A stretch of 64,000 bases of DNA, from NCBI GenBank assembly GCA_964016985.1, contig OZ024828.1, positions 8,460,610-8,524,609 on the forward strand, read 5' to 3'. The notes beneath the pieces are model-generated. The model was not told where the DNA came from and did no database searches. It was given only the letters and a program-made list of their open reading frames with translations. A program made the position numbers and the translations under genes. This DNA comes from Anodontia alba. Lineage: Eukaryota > Mollusca > Bivalvia > Lucinida > Lucinidae. Shown in pieces: positions 21,526 through 33,639 of this stretch (positions are counted from its first letter, which is position 1; every line of letters starts with the position of its first letter).

Positions 21526-21985
21526 TGATAGATGCACAGACTGATATGGGCCTTGGCTGTTGGAATATGCTTTAAGTATATCATGGTTCGAATACATGTA
21601 AACTATGAATCTTGGGATATAAAACATTTTTATTTTTGTTGTTGTTTAATATTGTTTTCCATGTGTCTTGGACTGTTGAATTGAAATGCAGTTGTCAGTG
21701 GTTCCTTTTGGTATGATTTAATACTCTGTATGTTAATGTATTCTTAGGAATTAAAAGGAGGTATTAACTTTTTTTGTGGGGCATAATATTGGTATAAGTG
21801 TCTATCTGCTTTTTACATGGCTTTAACTTAAGTAAGTTGCTTTTGGTTATAAGTGAAACAAATGATGGCTGATGGACAGTGTAGGAAAAGAGCACCCATG
21901 AAATATAGATGATGAAGGACCAGACCAGCTTGTGCAGCTGCACTGTCTGATCAGGACCTTCTCAGTTTATTGGTATTTACCATCA
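21526..21985. other. Non-coding, no recognised feature
   Basis: No exon or repeat family is supported. Confidence 0.35.
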
Positions 21986-22085
21986 GTATTGGACACACAG
22001 GTCTGAGCAAACAGTGTAGACCCAGAGCAAATGCCACAGAGTGTACCATCTGATCTGGGTCTACACTATTTGCCACTCTTCCAGC
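21986..22085. mobile_element. MITE family F
   Basis: GAGCAAACAGTGTAGACCC and TGGGTCTACACTATTTGCC arms. The inner stem is imperfect (CAAATGCCACAGAG). Confidence 0.65.
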
Positions 22086-22223
22086 ATTTTTAGACACAAA
22101 ACAAGTAGTAAAATGGACTTATTCAAATATTATGACATGACTGATTTGAGGTTTCATGACCCAGTCAACCCATTAGGGTCATGTTGAGCTGGTAAAATAT
22201 AGTAAGGAGTTAAGGTACATATC

Positions 22224-22474
22224 TGGGCCCAGTTGTTCAAACTTAACGAAGATGTTAGCTAACATGACATTGAAATTTCTGTCTTGAAAATATGGCAAAT
22301 ATGTTGATATTTTTTGCTGAAAAATGTGAGTAGCTTTTACAATGCATTGCAAAAGCTACTCACATTTTTGCAGCAAAAATATCAATGTATTTGAAAATAC
22401 CTTAGCTACAACAGTAAGGAGTTTGTCTTTAACAGGCTGGTTAAACTAATGATGCTTTGAACAACTGGGCCCAG
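22224..22474. mobile_element. MITE family B (B4)
   Basis: Ends TGGGCCCAGTTGTTCAAA / TTTGAACAACTGGGCCCA, with the inner hairpin AGTAGCTTTTACAATGCATT at 22328. Confidence 0.88.
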
Positions 22475-22790
22475 AATATTTAAGGTAAATAGTGTATAAT
22501 AATCTTAAGTAGCCAGTCATTCTGTAAGTGGATAAGAAGACCCTGATTAGTCAGGTACTACAATTGTGCAGGATATCACATAAAGACCCTTTCTTGCATT
22601 GCCCATACAATGATTCTAAATCGTGTTTTTTTGTTTTTTGTTTTTTAAGAGTTCATTGTAATTAGATTTTAAAGCATGCATTATTTTTGTGACATCTTAA
22701 AACCTGTTTCTTTGGAAAAGTAACATAGAAAATCTGGAAACCATTAATAATAGTTCCAGATTAGGGGATAACTTTGTAATTCATATTCAT
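22475..22790. other. Non-coding, no recognised feature
   Basis: No supported feature. Confidence 0.35.
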
Positions 22791-23045
22791 AATTTTTGAA
22801 CCAAGATACTAGAATCAGCTCAGTTAAGAAATTCCTAAAGGTAGACAACTTTTGTAGACAGGAAGAGGTCTCCCTTGTATTTGAAAGCTTTCATAATGTG
22901 AGTCAGCTCCCAAGGGAAGATTTTGCTCCCAAAAGGAGCAAATTCTTTCCTTTAAGAGTATCCCCTTTAGAAGGGAGGTAACTATATCCATGTGAGCTGT
23001 TTCCCTTGGATGTTGTCTATTCCCCTTAAGGTATCTAGATATGTA
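22791..23045. mobile_element. MITE family G
   Basis: GATTTTGCTCCCAAAAGGAG and CAAATTCTTTCCTTTAAGAG near 22918-22965. Confidence 0.55.
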
Positions 23046-23199
23046 GGGTAAGAATATGGTATCCCCTTTTAACTGGAGCCTCTAGGTTGTAAGAGTTACT
23101 TGTGCAATGTTTTGTTCCAGGATTATTATCACTAATGCAAGAATCAAATTTCTGCGGGAAGGGTTTGCTGCCGGGATAGTTCTGTTGATAGAATTGTTT

Positions 23200-23600
23200 G
23201 CTAAGCAGTGATAAGGTTGTAGAATTGGGCTAAATTCCAGACCAAGTAATTTCTAAGGCTTTTAGGGACTTGATACATTTGGTAGATTTTGTACAGGGGA
23301 GATAACTTTTGTGACTTCCTGTTTGTATTCTTGCTCATGAAGTCCCTTCTGAAAAGGGGTATACTCTGAAAGGAAAGAATTAATCCAGTTGGAAGCAATG
23401 ATTTTGCCTCCCTACAGAAAAGGGGTCTTCTCTAAAAGGAAAGAATTTGCTCCCAACTGGGAGCAAATTCTTTCCTTTTAGAGAAGACCCCAATTGGGAG
23501 CAAATTCTTTCCTTACAGAGAAGACCTGTTTTCGATAGAGAGCTAAATACCTCCCAAGAAAGTGTATCTGTTTACTTTAAATTGGTTGCAGGAATGAGAG
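23200..23600. mobile_element. MITE family G, internally duplicated
   Basis: The G core occurs several times in a row (23369, 23431, 23455, 23491), with the strongest palindrome GAATTTGCTCCCAACTGGGA at 23443-23462 and long flanking arms. Confidence 0.65.
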
Positions 23601-24690
23601 TTGGTTCCTAATCAAGTCATTCCAATGTATATTAGCTTAGCTTGTTGCTTAGTATAAAGGAAGTAGAATTTGGACTGGTCAGCCTAGTGTTGGCATAATG
23701 ATAGTATGAGGTATAGTAGGCCTTGTGTCTTTGTCTGTTTAAATGAGGCAGCAATATAAAATTAGCATTAAGGCCTTTGTCATGGCTAAACATCATCAGC
23801 ATACCTACTTGGTTGTGTTCATATACACATGTACACATACAGACATTTTCTGATTGGAGAATTTTGTGTACTTGAAAAAATGAAATTCAAGATTTGCTAC
23901 CATTTAAACATTTTTTGAAGTCCTTTTTTTGCATATTGTGAAATAAGTTTGATAATACATTATTTACACATTTATTAATAATTACTTCCTTTTTTTAAGA
24001 AATAATATTTCTCTACTGTGAATTATCGTGAATAATATTGATATTAGAGGGCAGATTGCGGAGTATTAATGCACGATGGCAAACCCCAAGTTATTCCCTG
24101 TCAAGAATCAATATTTGCATCTGCCTGACAACACAATGGGTTAGTTGCAATAACTCACAGCAGAGAAAAACTATTTTGGTTCTTACATGATACAGAAAGG
24201 AAAATTGACATTGTTGCAATGTTTTCCAAAGAACTCTCTTGCAGTAGACATCATGAGAAGTGAATGTTTACATGTGTTGTCATCAAATTCTCCCTTTTGT
24301 ATACACAATGTAGAGGTAGTGGATTATTGTAGTTTGATCATGGTGATGTATCCATTAGGTTCAATGGGAAAACGTTAACCTCATGTTAGAATAAAAAATA
24401 AAAAAAAAATTCAGTTATTTCTACCAATTTTTTTTACACAGTAGAGTTTTACAATTTTAGAACATATACATATTGTTGTATTATTGGTGCTTTCCGTAAT
24501 TTTTTTTTTGACTGTAAGTTAAGACAGTAAATTGAGTAAATTGTTATGTACTCTGTTTATTTTTGTGTATAAATCATAAGTACATGAAATAATTAAATGT
24601 AAAATTGGCTTGAATTTTCATTTAAAATAACTTGCGATATAATTTGAATGAAATGTGAATAAAACATACAATGTTTATCCTAAATATTTA
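23601..24690. other. AT-rich unique sequence; possible distal 3' ends
   Basis: No MITE is seen over about 1 kb, in contrast to the surroundings. AATAAA signals occur at about 24391-24398 and 24658. These could be distal poly(A) sites of TMEM168, but nothing in the sequence links them to that transcript. Confidence 0.25.
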
Positions 24691-24765
24691 GACTGAAATG
24701 CCTGAGCAAACAGTGTAGACCCAGATCATCTTGGGTCTGCACTGTTTGTCATTCAAGCAGAACAT
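24691..24765. mobile_element. MITE family F with deleted centre
   Basis: GAGCAAACAGTGTAGACCCA and CTTGGGTCTGCACTGTTTGTC almost abut. The inner stem is gone. Confidence 0.65.
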
Positions 24766-24892
24766 GAGACACTTCACTTGTAGTTACTGTAAGTGGACTT
24801 GTTCAAATTCCAGGATTTAGTAGCATGATGAGTTATATTGTCTAAACCTTTAACAGGGAATTAACCCTTTCAGATCAGCAGACTGAAACAGA

Positions 24893-25240
24893 TACAGTGA
24901 ACCCCCGTTACAACGACAGCATTTGTTCCCAAAGATGTTGCCATTATAATGAATTAGCTGTTGTATAGAATCCTTAATGGACAGAATGACATGTACTAAA
25001 CACCTTGTTTTATTCTTATTTTCTCATAGAATGTATGTTTTGGATATTTGTTAGAATTGCCTCTGTGAGGCAATTCTAACAAATATCCAAAACATATATT
25101 GCTTGAGGTTTTAATGCAATATTCTTGCATATTTTGTCATTAACTGTCACCTCTTGAGTGAAGGTTTTGTGACATTCAAATTGTCATTATAATGAATTAT
25201 GTCATTGTATCGAGTGTCGGTATAAAGAGGGCCAACTGTA
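24893..25240. mobile_element. MITE family K (K1), pogo/Tigger-like
   Basis: TA|CAGTGAACCCCCGTTACAA at the left and GTATAAAGAGGGCCAACTG|TA at the right. The central hairpin is AGAATTGCCTCTGTGAGGCA with TTTTGGATATTTGTT arms. TA flanks and CAGT ends fit Tc1/mariner-pogo MITEs. This copy is the unoccupied counterpart of K2. Confidence 0.75.
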
Positions 25241-25243
25241 CAT

Positions 25244-25629
25244 GTGCAAACAGTTTAGAGCCAGATGAGATTGCTTGTGATGAGCCATCTCATCAGGATC
25301 TACTCTGCCGTTCTGTCTTTATTTTAAACTGAAAGCCTTATGAGCATTAGTGGACATGTCCAAATGCAAGGATTGAAGAGTCCACTTCAGAAACTTGGGG
25401 ATGAAACGTTAAGGTTTCACTCATTTATTTAATTAATTATTTTTTTAAAGGGTTGTTTAAATTTGTAACCAATGACATTATATAGATCTGTATTTCTTTC
25501 TTCATTAAATAAGGCTTGACACTTCATATATGAATTGTCTGCTTAGCAAAAGGTTCCCATGAAATGCCTTATTTCATTGGAAAAATGAATATAAGATCTA
25601 TATAAGAATGTCCTCTGTGCTGTTGTGAC
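25244..25629. other. Non-coding with F-like fragment
   Basis: A worn F arm (GTGCAAACAGTTTAGAGCC) lies at 25244-25310. The rest is AT-rich. Confidence 0.35.
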
Positions 25630-26030
25630 ATAGCTTTAAGTGTTAAATTCTGCACAAAAATGACTTTTAATGTTTATTTTAGGATGCATTTTCAGCCAAT
25701 TATTTCCCAAGAAATTCATGATCTGGATGCTCATTGGAATTACCTCACGAGGCAGGTCCAGTGAAATCCCACAACATATGTTCTCATTGAGAAATATAAA
25801 AAGAATATCAGCATTATGAAAACACGCCTATTCAAATACATGTATATTGAAAATTTCACCACCAAAAACTGAAAGTTTTCAGATAAAAATTCAGATATTT
25901 TTCATATTTCTGTTCAAAACATAGTTTGTGGGTACTCATTAGAACTGCCTTGCTGAGCCGGTTCTAACAAAAAATTATATAAGTATGTTTTCGTGTGGTG
26001 GGATGTCCCTCTTATCTAGAACTATGTACT
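25630..26030. mobile_element. MITE family D (D6) with a C element nested inside
   Basis: D-type sequence at 25630-25810 (GAGAAATATAAAAAGAATAT) resumes at 26000 with CCCTCTTATCTAGAACTATG. A C element (25812-25999: AAAACACGCCTATTCAAA to GTATGTTTTCGTG) sits between. The C copy lacks its right half. Confidence 0.65.
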
Positions 26031-26099
26031 TGCAACAGAGATTTGTGCAATTCTGCTTTGAATTTCACTTTAACCCTGTCATCCACCCTGGCCAGTCTG

Positions 26100-26335
26100 G
26101 CAGCATTCTTTCATGATGATTGATCATGAAATATTTTCTATGGTCATTCTCTCCCTTCCACTGATTCAAGAAGGGCAGTAGTCAGTTTCTGGCAAAAGAA
26201 TGTTCACAAATACTTGTTAACTGCTTAGAGGACTAAGCCTGCCTTGAAAAAAGTGTGGTTAGGTAATCTGACCGTGCTCGACATGACCATAATGTGTTGA
26301 CTGGGCCGTAAAACTCAACACAAACAAACAAAACC
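26100..26335 (+). mobile_element. SINE body
   Basis: TCATTCTCTCCCTTCCACTG, then AAGAAGGGCAGTAGTCAGTT, GCTTAGAGGACTAAGCCTGC and the tail GGGCCGTAAAACTCAACAC with A-rich CAAACAAACAAA. Confidence 0.7.
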
Positions 26336-26439
26336 AATCATCCCTGAGTTCCTGAAGTGGACTCTTCCATTATTGTACTTGGACATATCCACTGATGCAA
26401 AAAAGGTTTTCAGTCTAAAGTAAAAATATGAGTGGCAAA

Positions 26440-26500
26440 CAGAGTAGATCCTGATGAGACGAGCCATCTCATCTGTATCTACACTGTTTGCATATGTATC
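26440..26500. mobile_element. MITE family F core
   Basis: GGCAAACAGAGTAGATCCTG, inner GAGACGAGCCATCTC, CTACACTGTTTGC. Confidence 0.55.
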
Positions 26501-26526
26501 TGTTTTAGTCTGCAGAGCTGATAGGG

Positions 26527-26780
26527 TTAAGGGGAATTGATACACTTTCAAGGGAGATAATAGTGTCGTAATGTTTTACCTGTCTTTTGAAAAGGTTTCT
26601 ATTCTAAAAGGAAAGAATTTGCTCCTGGAAACAAATTCTTTCCTTTTAGAGTAAACACCTTTTCAAAAAGGGGTTATATATGCAGGAAAGCAAACAGAAA
26701 GTCACAAAAGTTTTCTCCCTTGAAAAAATGTGGCAGAATTTCTACCGAGTACAAGCATCCAGTCCATTGACATTTCTTTT
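26527..26780. mobile_element. MITE family G
   Basis: Starts TTAAGGGGAATTGATACAC. The core AAAAGGAAAGAATTTGCTCC / GAAACAAATTCTTTCCTTTT is at 26607-26648. Confidence 0.65.
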
Positions 26781-26901
26781 AAAATTTGTCTTATGTTTAT
26801 TCATCTATAGAACTTTAATGGCATATGTACTTATGTCAGTTATTTTTTGGAAGCTTACATTGGAACTACATGTAATCTGAGTACCGTTGTGATAAATATC
26901 A

Positions 26902-27060
26902 AGGTCAGTTTGGAGCACTGTGGTCAATGATAAAGCATCGGACTCGAAATCGAGAGATACCAGGCTGGATCCCCACTAACAGCAAGTGTTGTTTCCTTGA
27001 GCAAAAGACTTTATCCACATTGCTTAGTACTGGTTTCTACCCAGGAAAGATTAGTACTAG
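26902..27060 (+). mobile_element. tRNA-derived SINE (second type)
   Basis: The head GTGGTCAATGATAAAGCATC then GGACTCGAAATCGAGAG, ending CTGGATCCCCAC, resembles a tRNA with A and B boxes. The body TTTCCTTGAGCAAAAGACTT then CCACATTGCTTAGTACTGG is a widespread invertebrate SINE module. Flanks are worn. Confidence 0.6.
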
Positions 27061-27109
27061 TTTACTAAATATGTTACCTTGTATAAATAAAGTTGGTTAA
27101 GTTGGTTAT

Positions 27110-27540
27110 CTCTGCAGATTAACTCTGAAAGTGCCAATCTCAAATGTGGCAGATGAGATTTTGAAACATTTTTTTTTAAATTAATTTTCTTTGAAAATAA
27201 GCCTTGATACTTCAGGTAAATTGTAAGATTTGCAGGAAAACAAAAAAAAACAACAAAACAAAACATGAAATATCAAAGCTTATTTCAAATCTCTGATTTT
27301 TTTTTTTAAAGATAAGACTCTCATCTGATACAGTTTCACTTAGCACTTTCAGGATTAAAACCCCATAATTGTTGCAAATGACATTCTGGTCTGATTTTTT
27401 ATTTTTCAGAGAAAATAAGGCATAATATTTCAAGTGAAATGTCTGTCTAGTAGATAATTCACATGAAATATCAAGCCTTATTAAATCTGATAAAAAAAAG
27501 TGCAAACAAATTCTGAAAACTGATATCTGCTATTATTGTG
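27110..27540. mobile_element. Family V-like TTAA elements (degenerate)
   Basis: Two tandem worn copies with CTCTGAAAGTGCCAATCTCA, arms containing GAAAATAAGCCTTGATA and inverse pieces. Boundaries are uncertain. Confidence 0.4.
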
Positions 27541-27544
27541 ACTT

Positions 27545-29915
27545 GACTTTCTAACCTTTACCACGCTCTTGGCTAATTCAGCAGATGACATATTGTTGAT
27601 ATTTTTAACTCACCTGAGCCAAAGGCTGAAGGTGAGCTTTTGTGACCGGTCTTCGTCCGTCTCCATCTTGCATCTGTCAGCAATTTACTTAAAAGACATC
27701 TCCTCCTAAACTGATGAATGGATTTTGAAATAATTTTACAGGAATGTTCCTTGGGTGATCCTCTACCAAAATTGCCTAAATGGTTCCGCTCTGCTAAACA
27801 AAATGGCCGCCAGAGCTAAAAATATAAAAACCTTTAAACGACATCTCCTCCCAGGCCAATGGCCTGATTTCAAAATAATTTTACAGAAATGTTCCTCTCA
27901 TGCTCCTTTACCAAAATTGCCTAAATGGTTCTGCTCCGCTAAACAAAATGGCTGCCAGAGCTAAAAATAGAAAACCTTTTAACGACATCTCCTCCCAGGC
28001 CAATGGCCCGATTCCAAAATAATTTCACAGAAATGTTCCTCTCATGCCCCTTTACCAAAATTGCCTAAATGGTTCCGATCCGCTTAACAGAATGGCCACC
28101 AGAGCTAAAAAAAGAAAAAAAAAAACCTTTACACGCCATCTACTCTCCTCCGAGGCCAATGGCCCGATTTCAAAATAATTTCACAGAAATGTTCCTCTCA
28201 TGCCGCTTTACCAAAATTGCTAAAATGGTTCTGCTCCGCAAAAACACAATGGCCGCCAGAGCTAAAAATAGAAAAACTATTTTAAACAAAATTTTCTTCT
28301 AGGCCAATAGCCCGATTTCAAAATAATGTCACTGAAATGTTTCCCTAATGCCCCTTTACCAAAATTGCTAAAATGGTTTGGCTCCACTGAACAAAAAGGC
28401 TGCCAGAGCAAAAAATAGAAAAAAAGCCTAGACTGTCATGCATTTGTCAACAATTTACTAAAGAGGCATCTTCATCTAAACTGGTTAATGGATTTTGAAA
28501 TAATTTTACAGGAATGTTCCTTGAGTGAGCCTCTACCAAAATTGCTAAAATGGTTCCGCTCTGATGAACAAAATGGCCAAATATAAATAAGCTTAAAATA
28601 GAAAAACCTTTTAATGACATCTCCCATGCCAGTGGCTCGATTTCAAAATAATTTTACAGAAATGTTCCTCTATGCCCCTTTACCAAAATTGCTAAAATGG
28701 TTCCACTCTGCAAAACAAAATGGCCATCAGAGCTAAAAATAGAAAAACCTTTAAACAACATCTCCTCTTAGGCCTGTGACCGGATTTCAAATTAATTTCA
28801 CAGAAATGTTCCTCTTATGACCCTTTACCAAAATTGCTAAAATGGTTCTGTGTGGCTGAACAAAATGGCCACCAGAGCTAAAAAAAAATAAAATAAAAGA
28901 AAAAGGGCGTAGATTGGCATGCATCTGTCAACATTTTACTTAAGGGACATCTCCTAAACCGGTTAATGGATTTTGAAATAATTTTACAGGGATGTTCCTT
29001 GAGTGACCCTCTACCAAAATTGCTAGAATGGTCCTGCTCAGCTGAACAAAATGGCCACCAGAGCTAAAAATAGAAATTTTTTTTTTAAAAGGACATCTCC
29101 TCCCAGGCTAATGGCCCGATTTCAAAATAATTTCACAGAAATGTTCCTCTCATGCCCCTTTACCAAAAATGCTAAAATGGCTCTGCTCCAATGAACAAAA
29201 TGGCCACCAGAACTAAAAATAGAAAAACCTTTAAACAACATCTCCTCTTAGGCCTATGACCGGATTTCAAAATAATTTCACAGAAATATTCCTCTTATGT
29301 CTCTTGACCAAAATTGCTAAAATGGTTCCCTTTGGCTTAACAAAATGGCCACCAGAGCTAAAAATAGAAAAGGGCATAGACTGTCATGCATCTGACAACA
29401 ATTTACTTGAAAGACATCTCCTCCTAAACCGGTTAATGGATTTTGAAATAATTTTACATGAATGTTTCTTGAGTGACTCTCTGCCAAAACGCTAAAATGG
29501 TGCCATTACGCTAAACAAAATGGCATCCAGAGCCAAAAAAAAAAAAAAATGAAAATAATTAAACAACATCTCCACCTAGGCAAAGGGCCCAATTGCAAAA
29601 TAATTTCACAGAAATGTTTCTCTAATACCCCTTTACCAAAATTGCTAAAATGGTTCTGCTCTGCTGACTAGAGCTAAAAATAGTAAAAACTTTAAATAAC
29701 ATCTCCTCGGCCTATGGTCTGATTTCAAAATAATTTCGCAGAAATGTTCCTCTGATTAAGTCCTTGAGTGCTATGATACTCAGGTGAGCGATATAGGGCC
29801 ATCCTGGCTCTCTTGTTCTTATTTTTCCCAGAAAACAGGATTTAACAATTTGCATGAAATGCCAAATCCTATGTTCTGGGAAAAATAAGAAAAACTATTT
29901 CAATATGTCGTATTA
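27545..29915. mobile_element. Family U element (U2) split by a 2.2-kb element
   Basis: The left part (27545-27606: TTTACCACGCTCTTGGCTAA, TTCAGCAGATGACATATTG) and right part (29818-29915: CCAGAAAACAGGATTTAACA and its inverse) match U1/U4 when joined. The intervening 27607-29817 is the inserted element. Confidence 0.7.
27607..29817. mobile_element. 2.2-kb element of diverged ~130-bp repeats
   Basis: Starts AACTCACCTGAGCCAAAGGC and ends CTCAGGTGAGCGATATAGGG then CCATCCTGGCTCTCTTGTTC, giving inverted CTCACCTGAG ends. The interior repeats phrases such as AAATGGCCGCCAGAGCTAAA, TTTCACAGAAATGTTCCTCT and TACCAAAATTGCTAAAATGG about 14 times. It resembles the widespread mollusc repeat also beginning at 63105. 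No protein frame is seen. Confidence 0.75.
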
Positions 29916-29929
29916 CTTACTTACTCTCC

Positions 29930-30030
29930 ATATTGGGACAGTCAGACAGGCCTGAGCAAACAGTGGAGACCTTGGTCAGATACCAAAGAATGTGGCATCT
30001 GTTCAGGGTCTACACTATTTGCAACTCATA
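29930..30030. mobile_element. MITE family F
   Basis: GAGCAAACAGTGGAGACC and GGGTCTACACTATTTGC arms. The centre is ATACCAAAGAATGTGGCAT. Confidence 0.6.
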
Positions 30031-30137
30031 CAGCATAATTCAGACACTTCAACAGATAGTAGAATGTACACATTTTAGGACAAGTATGATAAGAAATTTA
30101 GATGTCCCAATATTGAGAGTAAATTAGGTACCACAAT

Positions 30138-31530
30138 TTTTGCTTGATTTTTGTCGCACCTAGGAGTTCAAATGTCTGTCCATTCCTCCATCGGTCAGTC
30201 TTTCAACAATTTACGTCAAGTCTAGCATTAAAGTGCATTTCTTTAAAGCAGTGATAGCTGTGAGTTTCAAACCTTGCATAGTAATTGCCCTTGACATACT
30301 CTTCAAGCACGTACTATATACTATGAACCGTTGCCCTTGACCTAGATTTTGTGCTTTAGTAACTTTGTCATGATTTTACGTCCAGAAAGGATTATTCACG
30401 GTGAGTCTAGCATTAAAGTGTATTTCCTGAAGTGGTGATAGCTGTGAGTGTCAAACCTTGTATAGTAATTGTCCTCAACATACTCTTCAGGCACCCACTA
30501 TGACCCAATACCCTAGACTAGAGTTCGTGCTTGAGTGATTTTGTCATGATTTCATGTCAAGTCTAGCATTATTCAGGTTGAGTCTAGAATTAAAGTGTAC
30601 ATGTATTTCTCTCAAGCGGTGATAGCTGTGGGTGTTAAACCTTGCATAGTAATTGTCCTCAACAAACTTTTCAAGAATGCACTATGACCCGGTGCCCTTG
30701 ACCTAAATTTCATGCTCCATTGACTTTATCATGATTTTATGTCAAGTCTAGCATTAAAGTGTGTTTCTCTGTAGCAGTGATAGCTGCGAGTGTCTAACCA
30801 TGCATAGTAATTGTCCTCGACATGCTCTTCAAGCACGCTCTATGACCCAGTGCTCTTTGATCTAGATTTTGCACTCAGTTGACTTTGTCATGATTTTACT
30901 CGAGTTTAGCATTGCACTGCGCTTCTCTGTAGCTGTGATAGCTGCGAGTGTAAAACCTTGCATACTAATTGTCTTGAAAATTCTCTTCAAGCACACACTA
31001 TAACCTGGTGTCCTTGACCTAGATTTCATGCTCCATTGACTTTGTCATGATTTTACATGGAGACTAGTATCAAAATGTGTTTCTCTGTAGCGGAGATAGC
31101 TGCGATTGTCTAACCATGCTTAGTAATTTTTTGTCCTCGACATACTTCTCAAGCACGCATTATGACCTGGTGCCCTTGACCTATATTTCACACTCCATTG
31201 ACTTTGTCATGATTTTACGTTGAGTCTAGCATTTAACTGTGTTTCTCTGAAGCGGTGATAGCTAGGATTGTCAGACCTTGCATAGTAATTGTCTGCAACA
31301 TTATCTTCAAGCATGCCCTATAACCTTGTGCGCTTGACCTAGATTTTGCACTCCAGTGACTTTGTCATGATTTTAAGTTGAGTTAACCATTAAATGTGCT
31401 TCTCAGTAGAGGTGATAGCTGCGAATGTCAAACCTTGCATAGTAATTGCCATTTACCTAGATTTTATGCTCCAGTGACTTTGTCCAGTGCAGGTGCGACA
31501 TTGACTTCCATAGAATTCTTGTGCATAAAG
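30138..31530. repeat. Tandem array, period about 158-184 bp, 8 copies
   Basis: The phrase GGTGATAGCTG (variants) recurs near 30251, 30435, 30619, 30777, 30935, 31092, 31254 and 31411. TGACTTTGTCATGATTTTA and TGCCCTTGACCTAGATTT are also periodic. The array is enclosed by TTGTCGCACCTAGGAG (30152) and GCAGGTGCGACATTG (31488), partly inverse to one another, so it may be a mobile element carrying the array. Confidence 0.75.
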
Positions 31531-31901
31531 AGTACTGAAGGTTAATGACAAACAGACTGCTTTTAAAGGTATGCGGATTTGAACTTTCACTAATTACTCA
31601 TTTCACTAATTACTCATTCCATGAGGCAGCTTATCTCTTGTAAAACATCTCACTTCATGTAACCATTTCATTCCATTAACTATTATTATGTTAGGTTTCT
31701 GTTTGCTTCCATACCCAATATTTTTCGTGTATTATTGGGTATGGAATTTTCAGACACCTGAACTCCTTACCATGTTATCTGTGTTCACTGTTGTAACATA
31801 TTTTGTTGTTTTCTTCTCCAAGAACCTTATTTAATGGTTCTGACAGAGACTTTTTGTATCATTGGAATCATCAACACTAAACTACTTATAGGCTTTTTCA
31901 C
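31531..31901. other. Non-coding with a short perfect hairpin
   Basis: CCATACCCAATA..TATTGGGTATGG at about 31710-31745 is a clean hairpin. No other feature is supported. Confidence 0.4.
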
Positions 31902-32105
31902 TTAACTCTTGTCCTGCTGAACCCGGATATACCAAGCCTTTGCAAACAGTGTAGATCCAAATCAGATGGCTTCTGAAGAAGCCAACTGATCTGGATCTGC
32001 ATTATTTTTCATTAAGTATGAGAATTTATAGCAGCAATGTGGATCTGATTAGCTGAAAATTAAAATGGGCATGGCATCTTAATTTATTCAGCAGGACAAG
32101 GGTTT
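31902..32105. mobile_element. MITE family A (A8)
   Basis: TTAACTCTTGTCCTGCTGAA to CAGCAGGACAAGGGTTTA. The right TTAA is mutated to TTTA. Confidence 0.8.
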
Positions 32106-32214
32106 ATTTGTTTTACTTTGTAATGGTCTGCCATTGCTTTTATGGTAAATGTTCTCAGATTTTGAACACTACATTACATACTGTTGGACTCTATTCTAAT
32201 GCCTTTGTTTCATT

Positions 32215-32310
32215 AAATATTTCGTGGAATGGCAAACAACATAGAGCCGAATCATACACCTTCTTCAGAAGCTGTTTGGTTTGAATCTGCATGGTTTGCA
32301 TAATTTATGC
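32215..32310. mobile_element. MITE family F (degenerate)
   Basis: GGCAAACAACATAGAGCCGA, stem CCTTCTTCAGAAG, CTGCATGGTTTGC. Confidence 0.5.
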
Positions 32311-32855
32311 AATTTTTAATCTGAAAAATTTGTGTGAAATTTTAGGACAATTACTGTATTGGAAGAAGGGCTTTCACCGCAGTACATCTTATTTATTGTT
32401 GAACAGAATAAAAAGTATTAATGTATCCTGTTTTCAGTTTCTTTTTTTTTCTTCATTGATCAACATAATTTGACCATTACTGTACCTTTGAATAAGCAGT
32501 TGTTTTAACCCATAAGGTGCCATACAAAATTGTAGCATATGATATTCTATTTTATTGCATGATCCATAAAAAAAACTGACTGATTGAAAGGCTGACTTTC
32601 GAGGAGTGCCATGTAATCACCATGTGAGTCTGCTGCCTGTCCATCCGTGGTAAGTTAGCAAAAATGGCAATAGCAATCAAACCACTGGGAAAATTTTGAT
32701 AATTTTTGGCATACTGATAGATACTGAGCCAATACACTTGCCAATTGCAACTTTTATTTGACGAAGGCAATACAGAAGCAAAAAAATATAAAAAAAAATA
32801 TGGAAATAGCCATAGGTCTTCAACCATAAGGTATATTTTAATTAAATTTTGTATA
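32311..32855. other. Non-coding, no recognised feature
   Basis: No supported feature. Confidence 0.35.
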
Positions 32856-33135
32856 CCTTACGAAAACATGCCTATGAAAATTTGACCCCTGTAAACCCCA
32901 CTTTTATATAATAAAACTGGGGTTTACAGGGGGTATACATTATTTTTCTTGTTTCTGCTCAAACACATAGATTGTGGGTAATCGTTAGAACCGCATTGGC
33001 GAGGCGTTTCTAACGAGTACCCACAATCTATGTTTTGAGCAGAAATATGAAAAATATCTGAGTTTTTTAGCTGAAAATTTTCAGTTTTTGGTGCTGAAAT
33101 TTTCAATACATTTGAATAGGCGTGTTTTCGTAATG
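32856..33135. mobile_element. MITE family C (C4)
   Basis: C elements are about 280 bp with ends CATCACGAAAACACGCCTAT / GGCGTGTTTTCGTAATG. One arm contains CCCCTTAAACCCCACTTTTA and its inverse, and the central hairpin has arms GTGGGTACTCGTTAGAACC. This copy has the full structure with minor arm mutations. Confidence 0.88.
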
Positions 33136-33372
33136 TACTGCCAAATGCCACTTTTCTTTGACTGAGGCCAAAATGAGACATCGAAAATACCCATAACTCT
33201 TGAAACCTTAGGAATACTTTGATCATTGTTTGCACACAGATTGATACCGACAATATCCAGCCAATGGTCTTGCCAAATGCCAATTTTCACTGACTGAGGC
33301 AATGTCAAAGCCAAACTATGGAAATAGCCATATGTCCTCAAAGATGGAATATATTGATAAAATGTACACACA

Positions 33373-33594
33373 TTAACCGATTTATGCTTAGCCTCCCATA
33401 AAAGGGACATATGCAAACATTGTAGACCCAGATCAGACGTGGCTTAACCGGGTCTACACTGTTTGCAATAACATAAGTTTCAATAATAAAAGACTATCAC
33501 GAGTTCTATACAACACCCCTTTGACTATACAATGGACCCTTCCAGGTTCATGATGGGAGGGTTTATTGAAAATATACAGGCATAAATGGGTTAA
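33373..33594. mobile_element. MITE family M (M1), piggyBac-like
   Basis: TTAACCGATTTATGCTTAGC to CATAAATGGGTTAA, with the F-type hairpin (CAAACATTGTAGACCCAGAT) placed near one end. Confidence 0.65.
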
Positions 33595-33639
33595 TATTGA
33601 AAACGTCAAGCCAAAAGCCCAAGGCTAAGTAGAGCCACA

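Noticed and set aside
30138..31530. Half-site AGGTCA/TGACCT clusters in this second array
   Set aside because: TTGACCTAGATTT repeats contain single half-sites only, with no perfect palindrome, so no ERE claim is made here.
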